From Anaspis maculata (lineage: Eukaryota; Arthropoda; Insecta; Coleoptera; Scraptiidae), in NCBI GenBank assembly GCA_949128115.1, contig OX421968.1, positions 1,364,001 to 1,428,000 on the forward strand: a stretch of 64,000 bases of DNA, in the 5' to 3' direction. Every line of letters starts with the position of its first letter. The first letter of the stretch is position 1. Position numbers and translations under genes: made by a program. Shown piece by piece: positions 1-11,418 of this stretch. Under the pieces are notes generated by a model. The model saw nothing but the letters and a program-made list of their open reading frames with translations, was not told the DNA's origin and made no database searches.

Positions 1-373
1 CTTGAACAAAATTTCTCTTCATGTAAGTTTGAGTTTGTTTGGACATGATTGTAGTTCAGTGAGTATCTGTATTGAAAAAAAAAACACATTCATAAAAGGG
101 GTCTTGAATCATGAAGGGCAACGCGATTTCGATAATTCCAAAAGAAGGAATGAACTAAGAACAGTGACCTAGGAGATTTTCTGAAAGAAAATTTGCGGAT
201 TATCCAAATTTTTGAGAAACAAAATACTGAAATTTGGGAACCACACAATATATTTTCTACGCCGGGCGGGTATGCAACTCAACAAACAAAGCGGGTTAGG
301 AAGGTGGTGGACATCGCGACGAGTCAGAATTCTACCTACGTGAAAACGTAAGTTCAAGTGGCTAAACTAAATG

Positions 374-1674
374 TACAGGTTGTTTCGCAATTACGGTTAC
401 AAACTTCTAGGGGAGATTCCTCATCAAAAATGGACCAAGAAAAAATATAACTTAGATGTCCTAAAATACTCTGTTGAAAAGTTACAGGGTGTTCAAGTTG
501 ACTTTTTAAAATCGATTTTTTGACAAAGCTTTTGAACTGTGTAACCGATGTTGTTCAAATTTGAAACTAAGTCAACTGAAATAAGTCTCTATCAAATAAT
601 AGCAGCGTGTTTAAAAAAAATCAAGAGGTGTAGAATATTTTCTACCCCTAGCTAATTTTACAAATTGTTCCAATTTTTGGATTGTGATTCTACGTTCAAT
701 TTAGAAAAAAAGTTACACTTGCAAAATTTCGATTTAGACGCTTAATTTCCGAGATATTTGGGTTCGAAACTTTGGAAAACATCTCGAAATCGCCACTTTC
801 AATGAGCTCAAAATTTGTTTCTCTGGAAACTTCTCGTTTTTCTGAAAAAAAAAGGTGGTTCATCAACTTCGAAATTCTAGAGAACCCATTTCTGCTGAGA
901 AATTATGGGTTTTTCTGGATTCTAATTTATAGGCCTTTGAAATTGACAATAGTAGTTTTCATCAGGTCTAGAGCGCATGCTCACGTTCCTTGTCGGTCGG
1001 CAAAAATTCGACCTTCGCGTGCTTGCCAGCAGACTCTCGCAGCTCTGTAATCACTCTCCCCATTCTATACCTCTGATGCTAGCCGACCCAAACTGTCAAA
1101 TCTTGCGCATGCCCACCGAAACACAAAATTGTCATGAAAACTACTATTTTGAGATGCTTTCTAAAGTTTCAAAAATAACAACAATTGGGAAACATTCTTA
1201 GGGGGGTAAAAAATAAGGGGGAAATACGAGGACACCCCCCCCCCTACCCCCATTATCTACGCCCCTGATTTTTTTTTTAAACATGTTACTATAGTGTTCG
1301 ATAGGGACTTATTTCAGTTGACTTTGTTTCAAAATCAGGTGGTCTTATTTCTTGTCTGGTCCTTTAACAGAGTATTTCTGTGATTTTACGGGAATAACAG
1401 ACAGTTTTTTTGTATATTTTTTTCTTTTAATATATTGCCAACGTTTCGACCTCGTAGCGAGGTCTTTTTCAGAAATACTTTGTTTCAAATTTGACAAAAT
1501 CGGTTGGACGGTTCAAAAGTTATGTCAAAAAATCCATTTTAGAAAATGAACTTGAACACCCTGTAACTTTTCAACGGGGCATTTTAGGACATCGAAGTTA
1601 TATTTTTTCCCAATCAATTTTTGATAGGGAATATCTCCTAGAAGTTTGTAACCGTAATTGCGAAGCACCCTGTA
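374..1674. mobile_element. Long palindromic (foldback) element, TACAGG ends, copy 1 of core family A
   Basis: Left end TACAGGTTGTTTCGCAATTA and right end GAAGCACCCTGTA are inverted repeats that continue inwards for several hundred bp (AACTTCTAGGGGAGAT at 401 pairs with ATCTCCTAGAAGTTT at 1632). The centre (about 720-930) carries the core words GAGATATTTGGGTTCGAAAC and TCTCGAAATCGCCACTTTC shared with elements at 44113 and 45149. Extra DNA around 940-1190 and 1385-1475 appears inserted. No transposase is visible; the short frames are shadows of the palindrome. Confidence 0.8.
1437..1472 (-). other. Hammerhead-like hairpin motif (degenerate)
   Basis: On the minus strand CTGAAAAA, a perfect 6-bp stem (GACCTC 1464-1459 with GAGGTC 1453-1448; loop of 5) and CGAAACGTTGGC follow in the order of a hammerhead ribozyme core (CUGANGA, stem II, GAAA). 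The conserved G of CUGANGA is A here, so activity is not expected. Similar motifs occur in Penelope-like retroelements. Low confidence. Confidence 0.3.
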
Positions 1675-2298
1675 TAATGTAAATAAATGGCATTTTTTCG
1701 TACATAAATCAACTCAAAGGCCTTGTTTACGCGAGGTTTAAAACTGGTGTTAAGGTCCGTAACATCAATGTTATCGTCCGCATAAACACCTCTAAACGCA
1801 AGTTTCGCAACAGCTGTTAAGCTTAGCTAAATGTGATTTTAAATTGCATTTAGTAAGCAAACAAGTGTTGGCAATCGCACGTAAACGCCCATGCCCATCC
1901 GCAGTACACTGATGTAGCGAATGTTGCCTAAAATCGTGGTTTTTAGGCAACTTTCACTTCAGAAGTGTACTGCGGAATGTATTTTACTGCCAGGGACTTT
2001 TCTCACACGATTCAAGAATAGCGGCCTAGGTTAAGGGGCTGTCGGCTGTCATTTTGGTCGGCGCGCGTAAACACTCCTAACTAACCACTGTTAAAATCTC
2101 TGCTAAGCCTCGCGTAAACAAGCTCAAAATTGCATAAGGAAGAGAATGGTGGTATAATGGTACTGTAAAAAATGTGCGGCTTCTGTTGTCCTTTATGACT
2201 TGAGCAGGCACCTCATTAAAGGTGTTTCCATGGTATTATGTTGAGTTGTTGATAAATACAATTTATTTAGTAACATCCAGCATGAAGTTTCAAGTAAT
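1675..2298. repeat. TIR-like element 1725-2118 with internal hairpin
   Basis: CTTGTTTACGCGAGG (1725) and CCTCGCGTAAACAAG (about 2104-2118) are inverted. Inside, 1901-1975 forms a hairpin: CGCAGTACACTG pairs imperfectly with AAGTGTACTGCG, and TTGCCTAAAA with TTTTAGGCAA. Probably a non-autonomous DNA element; no gene seen. Confidence 0.5.
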
Positions 2299-2677
2299 AG
2301 GTCGCGGGAACATAACCGTTACCTTGGCACCCGCTATGGCAACGTTGCAGGCACGCCGGCACATCAACGAAGCGCCTCTTGCGCTTGCCAACTTCTTGCC
2401 CGCGCTTGCGCTTGATAGAGTGCAAAAGTACCGCTGTAGAGATTCGCTTGTTTTTGACATTACTCAGTTAAATTTTGAGTTTAGTACATTAATTTTTATG
2501 ATAAAGCGAGAATTGTTCAATAAATTATCTACAGGTATACAGGGTATAGGGTATATAGGAAATATATCTATTACAACTTTACAACTGAAGACAATTGTAT
2601 CAACAAGTAGGTACTAGTGAAAATAACATCATACCATATACCCATCTTTAGCACGCCATTTTTGTTCCCGCGACCTA
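2299..2677. mobile_element. MITE with TAGGTCGCGGGAACA terminal inverted repeats
   Basis: TAGGTCGCGGGAACA at 2299 is the inverse complement of TGTTCCCGCGACCTA ending at 2677. The flanks are compatible with a TA target duplication (AATAGG / CTATAG). The interior has a GC-rich stretch near 2330-2430 with an open frame that shows no family resemblance. Confidence 0.6.
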
Positions 2678-2863
2678 TAGGGCGATAGCATGTAGGGAGC
2701 GCTTTGCCACTTGGGGACTTGTGGTTTATCAATTGGGTCAAATTGTGTGTCATATCTGTCAAACGCGTCATTTTGGCACTTGAATAACCTAACATTTATC
2801 TCGCCTCACCAATGTGTTGTCATCAGTTTTCTCTTCATCTTTCCATATTGTCGACGCTGAAAA

Positions 2864-3028
2864 ATGCCCTATAAATGTTGTGTGCCACACTGCGCTCAAA
2901 GTTCAAGAAACAAAAATGGCATAAAATTCCACATGTTCCCCAAGGATGAAGCCCTGATGAAGCAATGGGCCGTTGTTTTCTTTCTCACTCGACATGCTCG
3001 GCTTCCGTTTGCAATTTGCAAAAGATAA
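2864..3028 (+). pseudogene. THAP zinc-finger domain fragment
   Basis: A 54-codon frame starts MPYKCCVPHCAQSS and continues NGIKFHMFPKDEALMKQW, the characteristic start of a C2CH THAP DNA-binding domain (two cysteines near the N-terminus, a KFH-x-FP-x-D motif and a tryptophan). The later Cys/His ligands are not in the frame, which ends at TAA 3026. It could be the first exon of an unseen THAP gene (a GTTG lies after QWA), but the repeats around it make a decayed P-element-like transposase or retrocopy more likely. Confidence 0.5.
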
Positions 3029-3455
3029 ACAAACGAAACGAATCGCGATAACCTGGATCTGGTGCAAGCGCGCTGTGCCACCCAACCAAAGCCACCAAGT
3101 GGCGACAAGCTTAACCAACACCATGCATTTGCCCTATTCGGTTGTAATTGTGATGGCTACTTGTTTCGACAAAAAACATCTAAATTAAATGTGTTATAAT
3201 TGAAAAATTGATTTCTCAAAAAGTTGTGAGCTTTTTTATTTCATTTTTCACAGATATGTCACGAATAACATTCTTTTTCAGAAAAAAAGGTAGGGTTCCA
3301 TTTGAAAGAGAAAAAAAGGTTGCTAGGGATGAAACGAGTTGGTTCGCTCCGTTCTTACTTGTGCCTACCGATGTCCCCCGTGTTACTTATTAACACTGTG
3401 AAATTTGAAACCTGTATCTTGAAAATGGCGGAAATTAACGCAACTGTAACCGTCA
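3029..3455. other. No gene recognised
   Basis: AT-rich DNA after the THAP fragment with short frames only. I see no domain, RNA or clear repeat here. Confidence 0.4.
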
Positions 3456-3679
3456 GTTCCACAAAAAAGATGATCAGCGATCAAGGCTGATTGCAGATCA
3501 ACTGGACTTTTTTTCTGCTGAATGCTAGGCGATTAACCACAAAAAATGCCTGAAATCTGTACTAGACCCATCATCTTTTCATTATTGAGGGATTAACCAG
3601 CATTTCCATTGATCAGTCAGCTACAAATTGACAAACAAAATCGCGAATCAACTATCTCGTATTATCTTTTTTGTGGAAC
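3456..3679. mobile_element. Small MITE with GTTCCACAAAAAAGAT inverted ends
   Basis: The 16-bp terminal inverted repeats GTTCCACAAAAAAGAT (3456-3471) and ATCTTTTTTGTGGAAC (3664-3679) are perfect; the inverted similarity extends weakly into the flanks (ACCGTCA / CCACGGT). Non-coding. Confidence 0.6.
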
Positions 3680-5285
3680 CCACGGTAAGTTGTTCTGGGT
3701 GTTGATTTTGGTTCATGGACAATTATCTAATATATTGACTTAATTTCACGTCCATTTTTTCTATTCTTTGATGTGTTGAATCATTCAGTTGTTTTGGGAA
3801 GTTTGGAAGAAAAACTTTGAAAGCACTAAGATTGTTCCAGTCTATTTGTACCTTTCCAAAGGCTATGTAAGTATGTAACCCACCCTTGGAGGATTCAAAA
3901 AATAAAATGGAGACATTGCCAAACAACCAAAGTTAATTTTCCAATAAAATCGTCCAAAACATAACTCTGTCAATAGAAATCAACACATCAAGACATGTGT
4001 CGCGCTAGTTGGAACCTGTGCCAATTTGGATGTCTCCATAATCCAGACGACAAGGTTCCTGCTTCCATTACCTAAGTTGTAGTCTGGACTTCCTTTGATT
4101 TTATAATCCAGATTCAGTGGTAATCCATGACGAAACTGTACTTTTTGCTATATCCATTCAGTTCTAATGGTTGTCTGGTCTCTGCCTACTTACCTACCTC
4201 CCTCCCAACAGTCCTACCTACCATTACCTACCATCTACCTTCACAGCGGCAGATTGTATTTTCAAGTTTCATAATGAACATAGCACATAAAACTACGTAA
4301 AAACTCCATGGCTATGTCGCTATTAAATGTTGGATGTTCAAAATTCCGTTTTCCTAAGGGCCAGTTTTTCAGTCTCAGCTGACCTTTGAACTTGATAATT
4401 TGGTTTTGTTGATATGAAAACAGTTTTTGTATCATCTGGTAATCCGCATTATTCGATAATACGGATCGCCGTGGTTTTAATTGATCTGGATTATCGATAC
4501 ACCACTGATTCAGGTTTAATCATGCAAACTTCAAGGGAAGATTCTTGTGGTTGTCTTGATTCAGAAAAAGGTTGCCTCTATAATAATACAGACTGTCCCA
4601 TGTTTTCTATAATAAAAAATCCAACCTAACGTCTTCAGGATGATGTCAAGAACGATAGTGTTTTTTTTCTTCAAAAAATACTTAATTTTTTTCTGGCACT
4701 TCTGTCACCCAACTTTAGAACCGTTGCCGATGGTTGGATTTTGCTGAAATTACTTGAAGGTGGACAATGAGTCAAAACAGATTGAATCAAGGTCAAGGCT
4801 CTGTCAAATTAGTCTTATACGTCCAGCTGCCTATGAGTTATTGGCGAAAAACACTGAAAAAGTCCAATTTTGAGGAGCCGTATCTTATCGTAGAGCTGAA
4901 TTCCGTAAAATAAATTACGGTTCATATTGGCATCATCTAAGGATCTAAATGGTTGAGTTTTTTGCATAGAAACCTGGATTCAGGGTGATTCAGTTTTAAT
5001 TCTTGATTACCTTGAGAGGAAAATACTCTCTTTTCACTTCTCATCGATTTATTGGAAAAATGAGAAATATGATAATCGCGACAAAAAAATATTTTTTTTT
5101 TTAATTTTTTTTTTTCGATTTTTGGGCTCCCTGTAGGCTAAAACGTCGAGATCTGTCAATTTTGTACCTACCAAAAGGTATAAATTTTTATTTTAATGAA
5201 TGATACGATTTGTGCCATCTTCATCAACACGTGGACGTCAATACAATCATACAGGTATATTATAGTTATTGTTTTTTCTTCCTAG
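3680..5285. other. No gene recognised; presumed Rlip intron
   Basis: AT-rich DNA with poly-T tracts near 5090-5115. It ends with the pyrimidine-rich tract and TAG acceptor of the first visible Rlip exon. Nothing else recognisable. Confidence 0.5.
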
Positions 5286-6304
5286 GAAAAGTTCAATAAA
5301 ATGAACAAACAAAGTCTGGCGGCTGCTCTGAATCACACTTTTCACTGCTCATCGCGCCTTCTAAGTGGTTTGCTGCATCACAGTCAATCTCTATTTCCTT
5401 ACATTGCCATCTCGAAGTACAACCCACCTCTGGAATCTGGGGCTAAGCTTCCAGATGTACCTGAACAAATCGAAACTGAACTGAAAAAACAAGAATCCTT
5501 GTTAGCCCAAATACACAAGGAAATGAATTTGTGCTGCATATCGAAAGGACGAGAAGAGCTGCTGTGGGAAGTACAGAGGATAATCACACAATTGAAGGTG
5601 AGCACTGGTTAAATGTACACTCTGTCAGGGTTCATTGGGTCAAATTATATTCTTTTTAGAGAAAGCTCAAGTCGTTCAACAAAGATAGAGAAGCAGAAAA
5701 ACCGGCCGTCGTTGAAAAAGTAGGGGTGGAAGTTCCATTGCAACATGAAAATAACATGGAGGAAAACAAACCACCTGCAGAAGATATCGATGATACGGAA
5801 CCAGTTCCGGATATGGTGATCGTAAACGCGGGGGGCTCTGCCGAGGCCATCGAGGAAGGCGCCGCCGCGGCTGATTACGAAGAGTCGCCGGAAGCGGAAC
5901 ATCAGGCACCGGAAGAACCAAAAAGCGACGGAACAACGGAAGCGGAAATGTCTTCATCTTCCGCGGCCGTCGTCGGCGAAGGTTTAGTTTCTGATGGTGC
6001 TTTGGCCCTACTAAAGCTGAAGAACGAAGGGTTCCATCAGTTGAAGGGCACACTGCTAAAGCACATCCAGGCTGAGCACAAGGAGATCGTCATGTTACAG
6101 AACCAACTGGCGGCGGCGGAAAAACCGACGAGCTACACAGCTGCGGCGCCTCAAGGTGGTGCTGAAAATCTGGACGAAGTCATGAATCTCATTCTGAAAG
6201 AGAATCAGATCTTGCAAATCAAAAAGATCAATTTAGTAAGGCAAATTATTGAAGAACAAGAAACTTGCATTGAGTTGAAAGCACAGATCATTTCGAAAAT
6301 ATAA
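5286..6304 (+). CDS. Rlip: Rlip / RalA-binding protein 1 (RalBP1), C-terminal two coding exons, 5' part outside window
   Basis: Two exons are visible: 5286-5597 (acceptor ...TTCCTAG, donor GTGAGC) and 5660-6304 (acceptor TTCTTTTTAG, stop TAA at 6302). They join in phase 0 across a 62-bp intron. The first exon opens with the end of a RhoGAP-like domain (HCSSRLLSGLLHHSQSLFP), followed by a coiled coil with IETELKKQESLLAQIHKEM and ELLWEVQRIITQLK|RKLK, which closely resembles the segment after the GAP domain of vertebrate RalBP1. The C-terminus NLILKENQILQIKKINL...IIEEQETCIELKAQI resembles the Ral-binding coiled coil. Between the coils lies a long acidic, Ala/Glu-rich linker (about residues 120-240 of the visible part), richer in G+C than its surroundings. 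RalBP1 is known as a Ral effector with Cdc42/Rac GAP activity. The exon has an open frame to the splice acceptor, so the Met at 5301 is internal; the GAP catalytic exons must lie left of the window or in unseen exons. AATAAA-type signals follow near 6614. Confidence 0.86.
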
Positions 6305-7982
6305 ATTTTTATTTTTATACAAAAGCAATGATGATGTTATTCAGTATTACGTAATACATTATATTAACATTATTATATTATAAAAATTATGTTGGATATA
6401 CCTAACAGCTAGTCGTATTTTATTGAATTGTTAATAACTGATGTATTTCGAGTTTATAAATTTATTATCTCTCATTCCCTTTTTGGAACAACTGAATATG
6501 TTAAATTTTTCCGTGTTTGTACCTAACCAACTGAAATTTTTGCTTCCAAAAATAAGATCATCTATAATACCTAAAATGATACAAAAAAAAAGAGAAAGAA
6601 ACAATATTTTTAATCAATAAATATGAAAGGAACATGTTTTTGGTTTTTCTTTTGCTGCCATTGTTGTTACTACTACTATTGTTGTACTACTATTATTATT
6701 ATTATTATTATTTATTATCCTTATAACGATTGCAGCTAGCTATAATTGTAGTAAGTAAGCTGTGCTGTATGTAACAGGGTCTATGGTAACAGGTAACAGT
6801 AATTTAGAGTTTTAAAAAATGGCGCCCAGCCCAGAACCTGAAGCCAAGCAAAGTCTGCAGCACATAATACAGCACCGTTGTTTACAAATTTAGTAGATGG
6901 CGTCAGGTGTATTAAGTACATATTATTATGTGTTAGGAGAAACTACTTTTTGTGGGCTTGTGTGTCTGTTGTGTTGTTTTTATATCTAGTGGGGACTGAC
7001 TGGGGAGTCGTGTCCGTTTGTGGAGAATAGGAAGTGCCTACTTGTTCAAGGTTTATGACGTTTTGTAAAAGTAAGAAGCACGATTTATTACTATGGCCAT
7101 CTAAAGAAATCGAAGGTACTTTTATTTATTTATTTATTCATTCATTCCATTTAATATTATTTTTGAAGTAGGTACCTACGACTTAAGAACTTTCACCATC
7201 AGCTGACCGGGCTCAGAGGTAAACATTCCTTCGTCTTACGTCTTCGCCATCCCCTCGCTTACAATCTCTAGCCTGATGAACGCACATCATACGCATATCT
7301 ATCCGTCTTTTTCTTATTCATGGCTACGGGTAGAGCAATGCACAGTGACGTACAGTTGCATTCTACTGCAAGGAGTATACAGTGTTGCCACTGTGGACTG
7401 GCGTTGGTTTTATTTGCTTGCGGCCGCCCGCTCCCGCTCCCGGTCGCTGTGCTTGTACTGCTTGTGCTCTGTTTTGTCTGCTCTGCTGTCGCAACGCAAT
7501 GGCTACTCGCAAACGCAATAATGCAGCAGCTTTGGAGGTGGTTAACGAACGGCGAGAAGAAAAGTGTGAATAATAGGGAGAATAATTCAGTTATTTCAAC
7601 AGGCGATGATTTCCTTCTGATCGGCGACGTAATCGCAGAAAATAAACAAAAAATCGACCGCCAGAAAATATCTTGATCCGCATTTGCTTTTTGCATAACC
7701 TCACATTTACAGAAAAGCTCTAGGGTTTGAAATCAAAAAGTTGAAGGTATAGTTTCCGATAATTCAGGGCCGTCCTAAAGTGCTTGTAGACCTGTTGATG
7801 ATCTCACTCTGACTGGTAAGGAGGGATAACCCGCCGAAGAAATTTGTACAAGAGAAGTCTCTTTGGCGACTGAGTTCCCCGGAGGCCCTCCGGAGTTTCC
7901 CTGAGGTCCTCCAGTAGTTCTTCTTTTCCACCTTCTGATGTAGAAATGGATTCATAACGGTGTCAGGAATGGAGATACAAAA
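6305..7982. other. Rlip 3' UTR and intergenic DNA
   Basis: Contains AATAAA near 6614 (possible Rlip poly(A) signal), an (ATT)n run at about 6691-6713, an ATTT repeat near 7124-7140, and a GC-richer segment 7380-7520 whose frames show only low-complexity Arg/Ser/Leu. No gene identified. Confidence 0.5.
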
Positions 7983-8811
7983 AAAATCGGTTGTGTCACC
8001 CCAAAACTTTCCCGACTAGTATCCAGGAACCTATGGAAATTTTTGTTCGAAACGTCCCTTCGGGTGGGAAGTTGGAATTAGAAAGATTGAAAACGATTTG
8101 CAGGAGATTGAGAATAAATTGAAAATTTCAACAGGGAAACTTGAATTTTCCGGAAAAACCTCAAATTTTATTCCAATTTTTTTTTTTTATATTTAATTGT
8201 CTTATTTTACGAGGCGGCATTCAACTATAAGCTGCTTTACCATGCAACCTCGGGGACAGCACAAAATATCCATGGATGAAGTAGGATTCGAACCCACACA
8301 GGGCAGCGCGAATGGTTTGGCTTGCCATCACCTGTACCACTCGGCTACCACCGCTCCAATCATTTTATTGTAGAAATTGTCAATTGAGGCTTCACTTAAG
8401 GCTCCATCATTTAGGTCTGGTCTACTGTGAGCACAGAAAGCACAGAAAATCGGGCGAAAAGCAGTAAGAAAATGAATGAAAACACGGGACCAGGAAACGA
8501 ACTAGGGTGCTAGGTGAGTGAGACATTCGAAGACTTGAACTAGAAATGCACAGAAAAAAATCGGTTGTGTAACCCCAAAACTTTTCTGGCTAGTATCCAG
8601 GAGCTTATGTAAATTTTTGTTCGAAACGTGTCCCTTCGGATGGGAGTTGAAATTAGAGCAAAGATTGAAGATAATTTGCAGGAAATTAAAAATTTTGTCA
8701 GGAAAATTTGAATTTCACGGAAAAAACCTCAAATCTCATTTCACATCATCTTATTGCAAAAATTGTCAATCAAGGCTTCACTTTAAACTCCCATCATTAA
8801 AGTCCGGTCTC
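7983..8811. repeat. Diverged direct duplication, first copy interrupted by a SINE
   Basis: 7983-8411 and 8554-8811 share long collinear words (AATCGGTTGTGT, CCCCAAAACTTT, TAGTATCCAGGA, TTTTTGTTCGAAACG, AATTGTCAAT, AGGCTTCACTT, CCATCATT). The first copy is interrupted by the SINE at 8178-8354; the second copy shows the unoccupied site. Confidence 0.7.
8178..8354 (-). mobile_element. tRNA-derived SINE (family 1)
   Basis: On the minus strand it starts GGCGGTGG-like GCGGTGGTAGCCGAGTGGT (A-box type) and carries GGGTTCGAATCC (B box, 8294-8283), followed by a unique body and an A-rich end (T-run 8177-8190 on plus). TCCAAT at 8172-8177 and 8355-8360 is a short target-site duplication. The head resembles a type-II (Ser/Leu-like) tRNA. 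It is not a functional tRNA gene because the acceptor stem is not closed. Confidence 0.8.
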
Positions 8812-9071
8812 GAAAACCCAGGCTGGTTTTACATTTTCAACCTGAAAATTCCCGGGAAATTGGAAAAAAAAGTTGGAAAATGATCAAAAACCAGATACCT
8901 CTTTGTTTAAAAAAAAGGTGAAAATCTGTTCACGGGAAAAAAGTTGGAAAATTTGCAGTTTTTCGAACCCACGGCGAAAACCGTGGGTTCCATTCCAAAA
9001 GTTTTTTTCCCCAAAAATTATTCAATCTCCCCTCCAGCTTTCATTCCCAGCATGTTTGCACCTAAAATGAG

Positions 9072-9319
9072 TAAGATAAGATAAGATAAGATAAGATAAG
9101 ATATTTATTATTCACAAAGATATACACGAATAAAAAAAAAATTGTTTTTCTCCTTATAGGCGCACATTGGCCATAGGAGATTTGCCTTTATTTACTCAGT
9201 ACAATAATAGTGAAAAATTGCAAATTAGACAACACAGACATCCAGACTTCTTCCGGAAATCGAACCCGGGGCTCTCGTGGCCGCAGGCAGCCACACAACC
9301 ACCTGCGCCACGGGGCCGT
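9072..9319 (-). mobile_element. tRNA-derived SINE (family 2) with (ATCTT)n tail
   Basis: Minus-strand head CGGCCCCGTGGCGCAGGTGG contains the A box TGGCGCAGGTGGT (9310-9298) and GGTTCGATTTCC is the B box (9266-9255). The body runs leftward and ends in a pentanucleotide tail, plus-strand (AAGAT)n at 9072-9102. RNA polymerase III-type internal promoter plus microsatellite tail is typical of insect SINEs. Confidence 0.82.
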
Positions 9320-10161
9320 CTAATAAAAAACACGAATAAAAAACAAATCAAGTATTCCGCTGGGCTAACCGCATGTCGAAGTTTGCACTACATTTTTTTC
9401 AAATTCACGGAATGTGCGAATTTCATTTTGAAAAAATTGCCGTCGGAAAACCGAAACCGAGTCGATTTTGAAAATAAACTTACACGACGCCGACGCCCAA
9501 TTTGATCTATTTTCGATATCATTTGGATTTTTCCAAAAAAAAGTTGATCCTCGAGCAGGAATAAATTTTTGAGTAGAGTCCTGCTACAAAAGCGAGTCGT
9601 TCTGGTCAAAACACGGGCGAGAAGCCCGCTTGGGTGCCAACGGCCAGGAGAAATTTTGAAAATTCATAACGCTCGACTGGAAAATGGTGGAAAACTGCAA
9701 CTGCAGTCTGTTATATACTGTCTAACTGTTCTGAATACAGTTTTTCAGGGGCTTTCAAATGACATATTGCAAGTCAAGTTCCGCGGGATATAGCTTCTGA
9801 TGACAGTGACACTTCTGTTTGACAGATTACAACCGAAACCTGATGGGCTCTTTTCAGAAACCATGTCCGCATACCAAATTTGAAGTCGATCCGGTCAACG
9901 GTTCAGTAGTCATCGTGGAAGATCACAGGCATAGCAATTGAATGACTTTGTCGAACTGACCTATACACATATCATTTTATTGCTTCATTTTTAAACAGTT
10001 TTTGGATGAGACCATGGGTATGGATGGCAATATAGCTGAAACTATAATAGTCATCCATTTAAGAAAAAAAAAACACCTTCACAAAGTTGTGCGAACAGTT
10101 TTCAACCGTTTAACTATACAATATACTACACCACTGTAAGCATGTTGAATTAAAAAAAAAG
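9320..10161. other. No gene recognised
   Basis: AT-rich intergenic DNA with short frames only; nothing identified. Confidence 0.4.
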
Positions 10162-10514
10162 AGCTGGCTTCAAAATTCAACTTTTTTTTTTCGTGAAAAT
10201 TTGTATCTCACAGTTGAAGTAGCTGAGCCCTTATTTCGCATGAAGTTACCTAACAGACATTTCTACCTACCTGTTAGATTTTGACAAAATTCAACCAGTG
10301 GCGGTGAAGTAATGGAATTCGATTTTTGGTGATTTTTTTTCCCAAGAAAGTTCTCAGTAACTCCACCATCCCTTATTGAATTTAGCACAAATTTGACAAA
10401 GGTAGGTGGAAGTTGTCCGTTAGGTAACTTATGCCAAATTAAGGCTGTTGCTTCAGCCGTTTACTGAATGTAAATTTTCAAAAACTAAAAAAAGTTGAAT
10501 TTGAAGCCAGAGTC
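10162..10514. repeat. Palindromic element
   Basis: Left arm GGCTTCAAAATTCAACTTTT, GAAGTTACCTAACAGACA, ACCTACCTGTTAG pairs with right arm AGGTAGGTGGAA, TGTCCGTTAGGTAACTT and AAAGTTGAATTTGAAGCC. Non-coding foldback DNA. Confidence 0.65.
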
Positions 10515-10647
10515 AATTTCGTCAAGAATATCATTTTTCAAAAATTTTCACTGCTGAAACATTAATCTATAATTATAACTTCTCATAACCAGTTCAATTT
10601 CATACTCAAAAACTTCAAACACCCTGTATTCGCACTGCTTTGTATTC

Positions 10648-10987
10648 TACAGGGTCCAAAAAATGACTGAAAAGCTCCCCAGTACGTTGTAAGGGACCCT
10701 TCCGGGAACTCCGAAAAAATGATGGAAAAAGTATTCGACTTTCATTGGGGTTATTGAGGGCCAAGGAACGGAGATAGAAATATCTACCACTAGATATGCA
10801 TCAATTTTTTTTATTTACAAGGTGAGTCAGAAACCAAGAAAATTGATATTCGAAGGACCAGTTTTTGACTCAATTTTTTTTCAAAAATGAAAGTCGAAGA
10901 TTCTTTCAATATTTTTTTTTTTAATTCTTTGAAGGGTCCTGAATAACGTGCTGCAGAGCTTTTCCGCCATTTTCTGGTCACCCTGTA
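10648..10987. mobile_element. Foldback element with TACAGGGT ends
   Basis: TACAGGGTCCAAAAAATGAC at the left is inverted at the right as ATTTTCTGGTCACCCTGTA; arms continue with AAAAGCTC...ACGTTGTAAGGGACCC and its diverged partner GGGTCCTGAATAACGTGC...GAGCTTTTCC. No coding capacity. Confidence 0.75.
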
Positions 10988-11418
10988 TTTCTTTCTTGAT
11001 TTGGTCACAAAATATTAGAGTTATCATTTTATTTTTTGTTCACTCGTTGTGTCAATGAATACTGATATTTTCTAACTAATATATTATGAAGAGAGGCTTT
11101 GGTTTTTGCTTTGATAGCTTCCATGTGTCTTGTGATTCTTCTGAAGTTCTTCTGCTATCAAACACAGGAACAGGACTGGACTGCTTGAAGTTGTATTGAC
11201 GAAGTCATCATCATTGTATTGTAGGTCCGCAGTTTGATAGTCCTCCTCTTTTCTGCTTATATGTCCAGTTCCTCAGATCGTTTGCCTTAGTTAAAAAAAG
11301 AATGCGCTATTTTAGTTTTAGTTGTGATCCTAGCGAAGTTTTTATCCCTAAAACGTTTTAATTGCAACTTGATATTTTTAACCGTTGCTGTCCAGCTGAT
11401 TTATGGGTGATCATATTA

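Noticed and set aside
1..373. Possible upstream Rlip exon
   Set aside because: No frame matches RhoGAP motifs and no convincing paired splice sites; the 62-codon minus frame has no support.
5645..6053. Minus-strand frames of 85-125 codons
   Set aside because: Antisense shadow of the GC-rich Rlip exon; composition explained by the coding strand.
7268..7696. Overlapping frames of 81-142 codons on both strands
   Set aside because: Low-complexity Ser/Arg/Leu-rich translation without domain or splice support.
8178..8354. tRNA-Ser/Leu-like gene
   Set aside because: Same reason: tRNA-derived head of a SINE with a short target duplication.
9072..9319. tRNA gene on the minus strand
   Set aside because: A and B boxes are present, but the acceptor and anticodon stems do not close and a microsatellite tail follows; it is a SINE.
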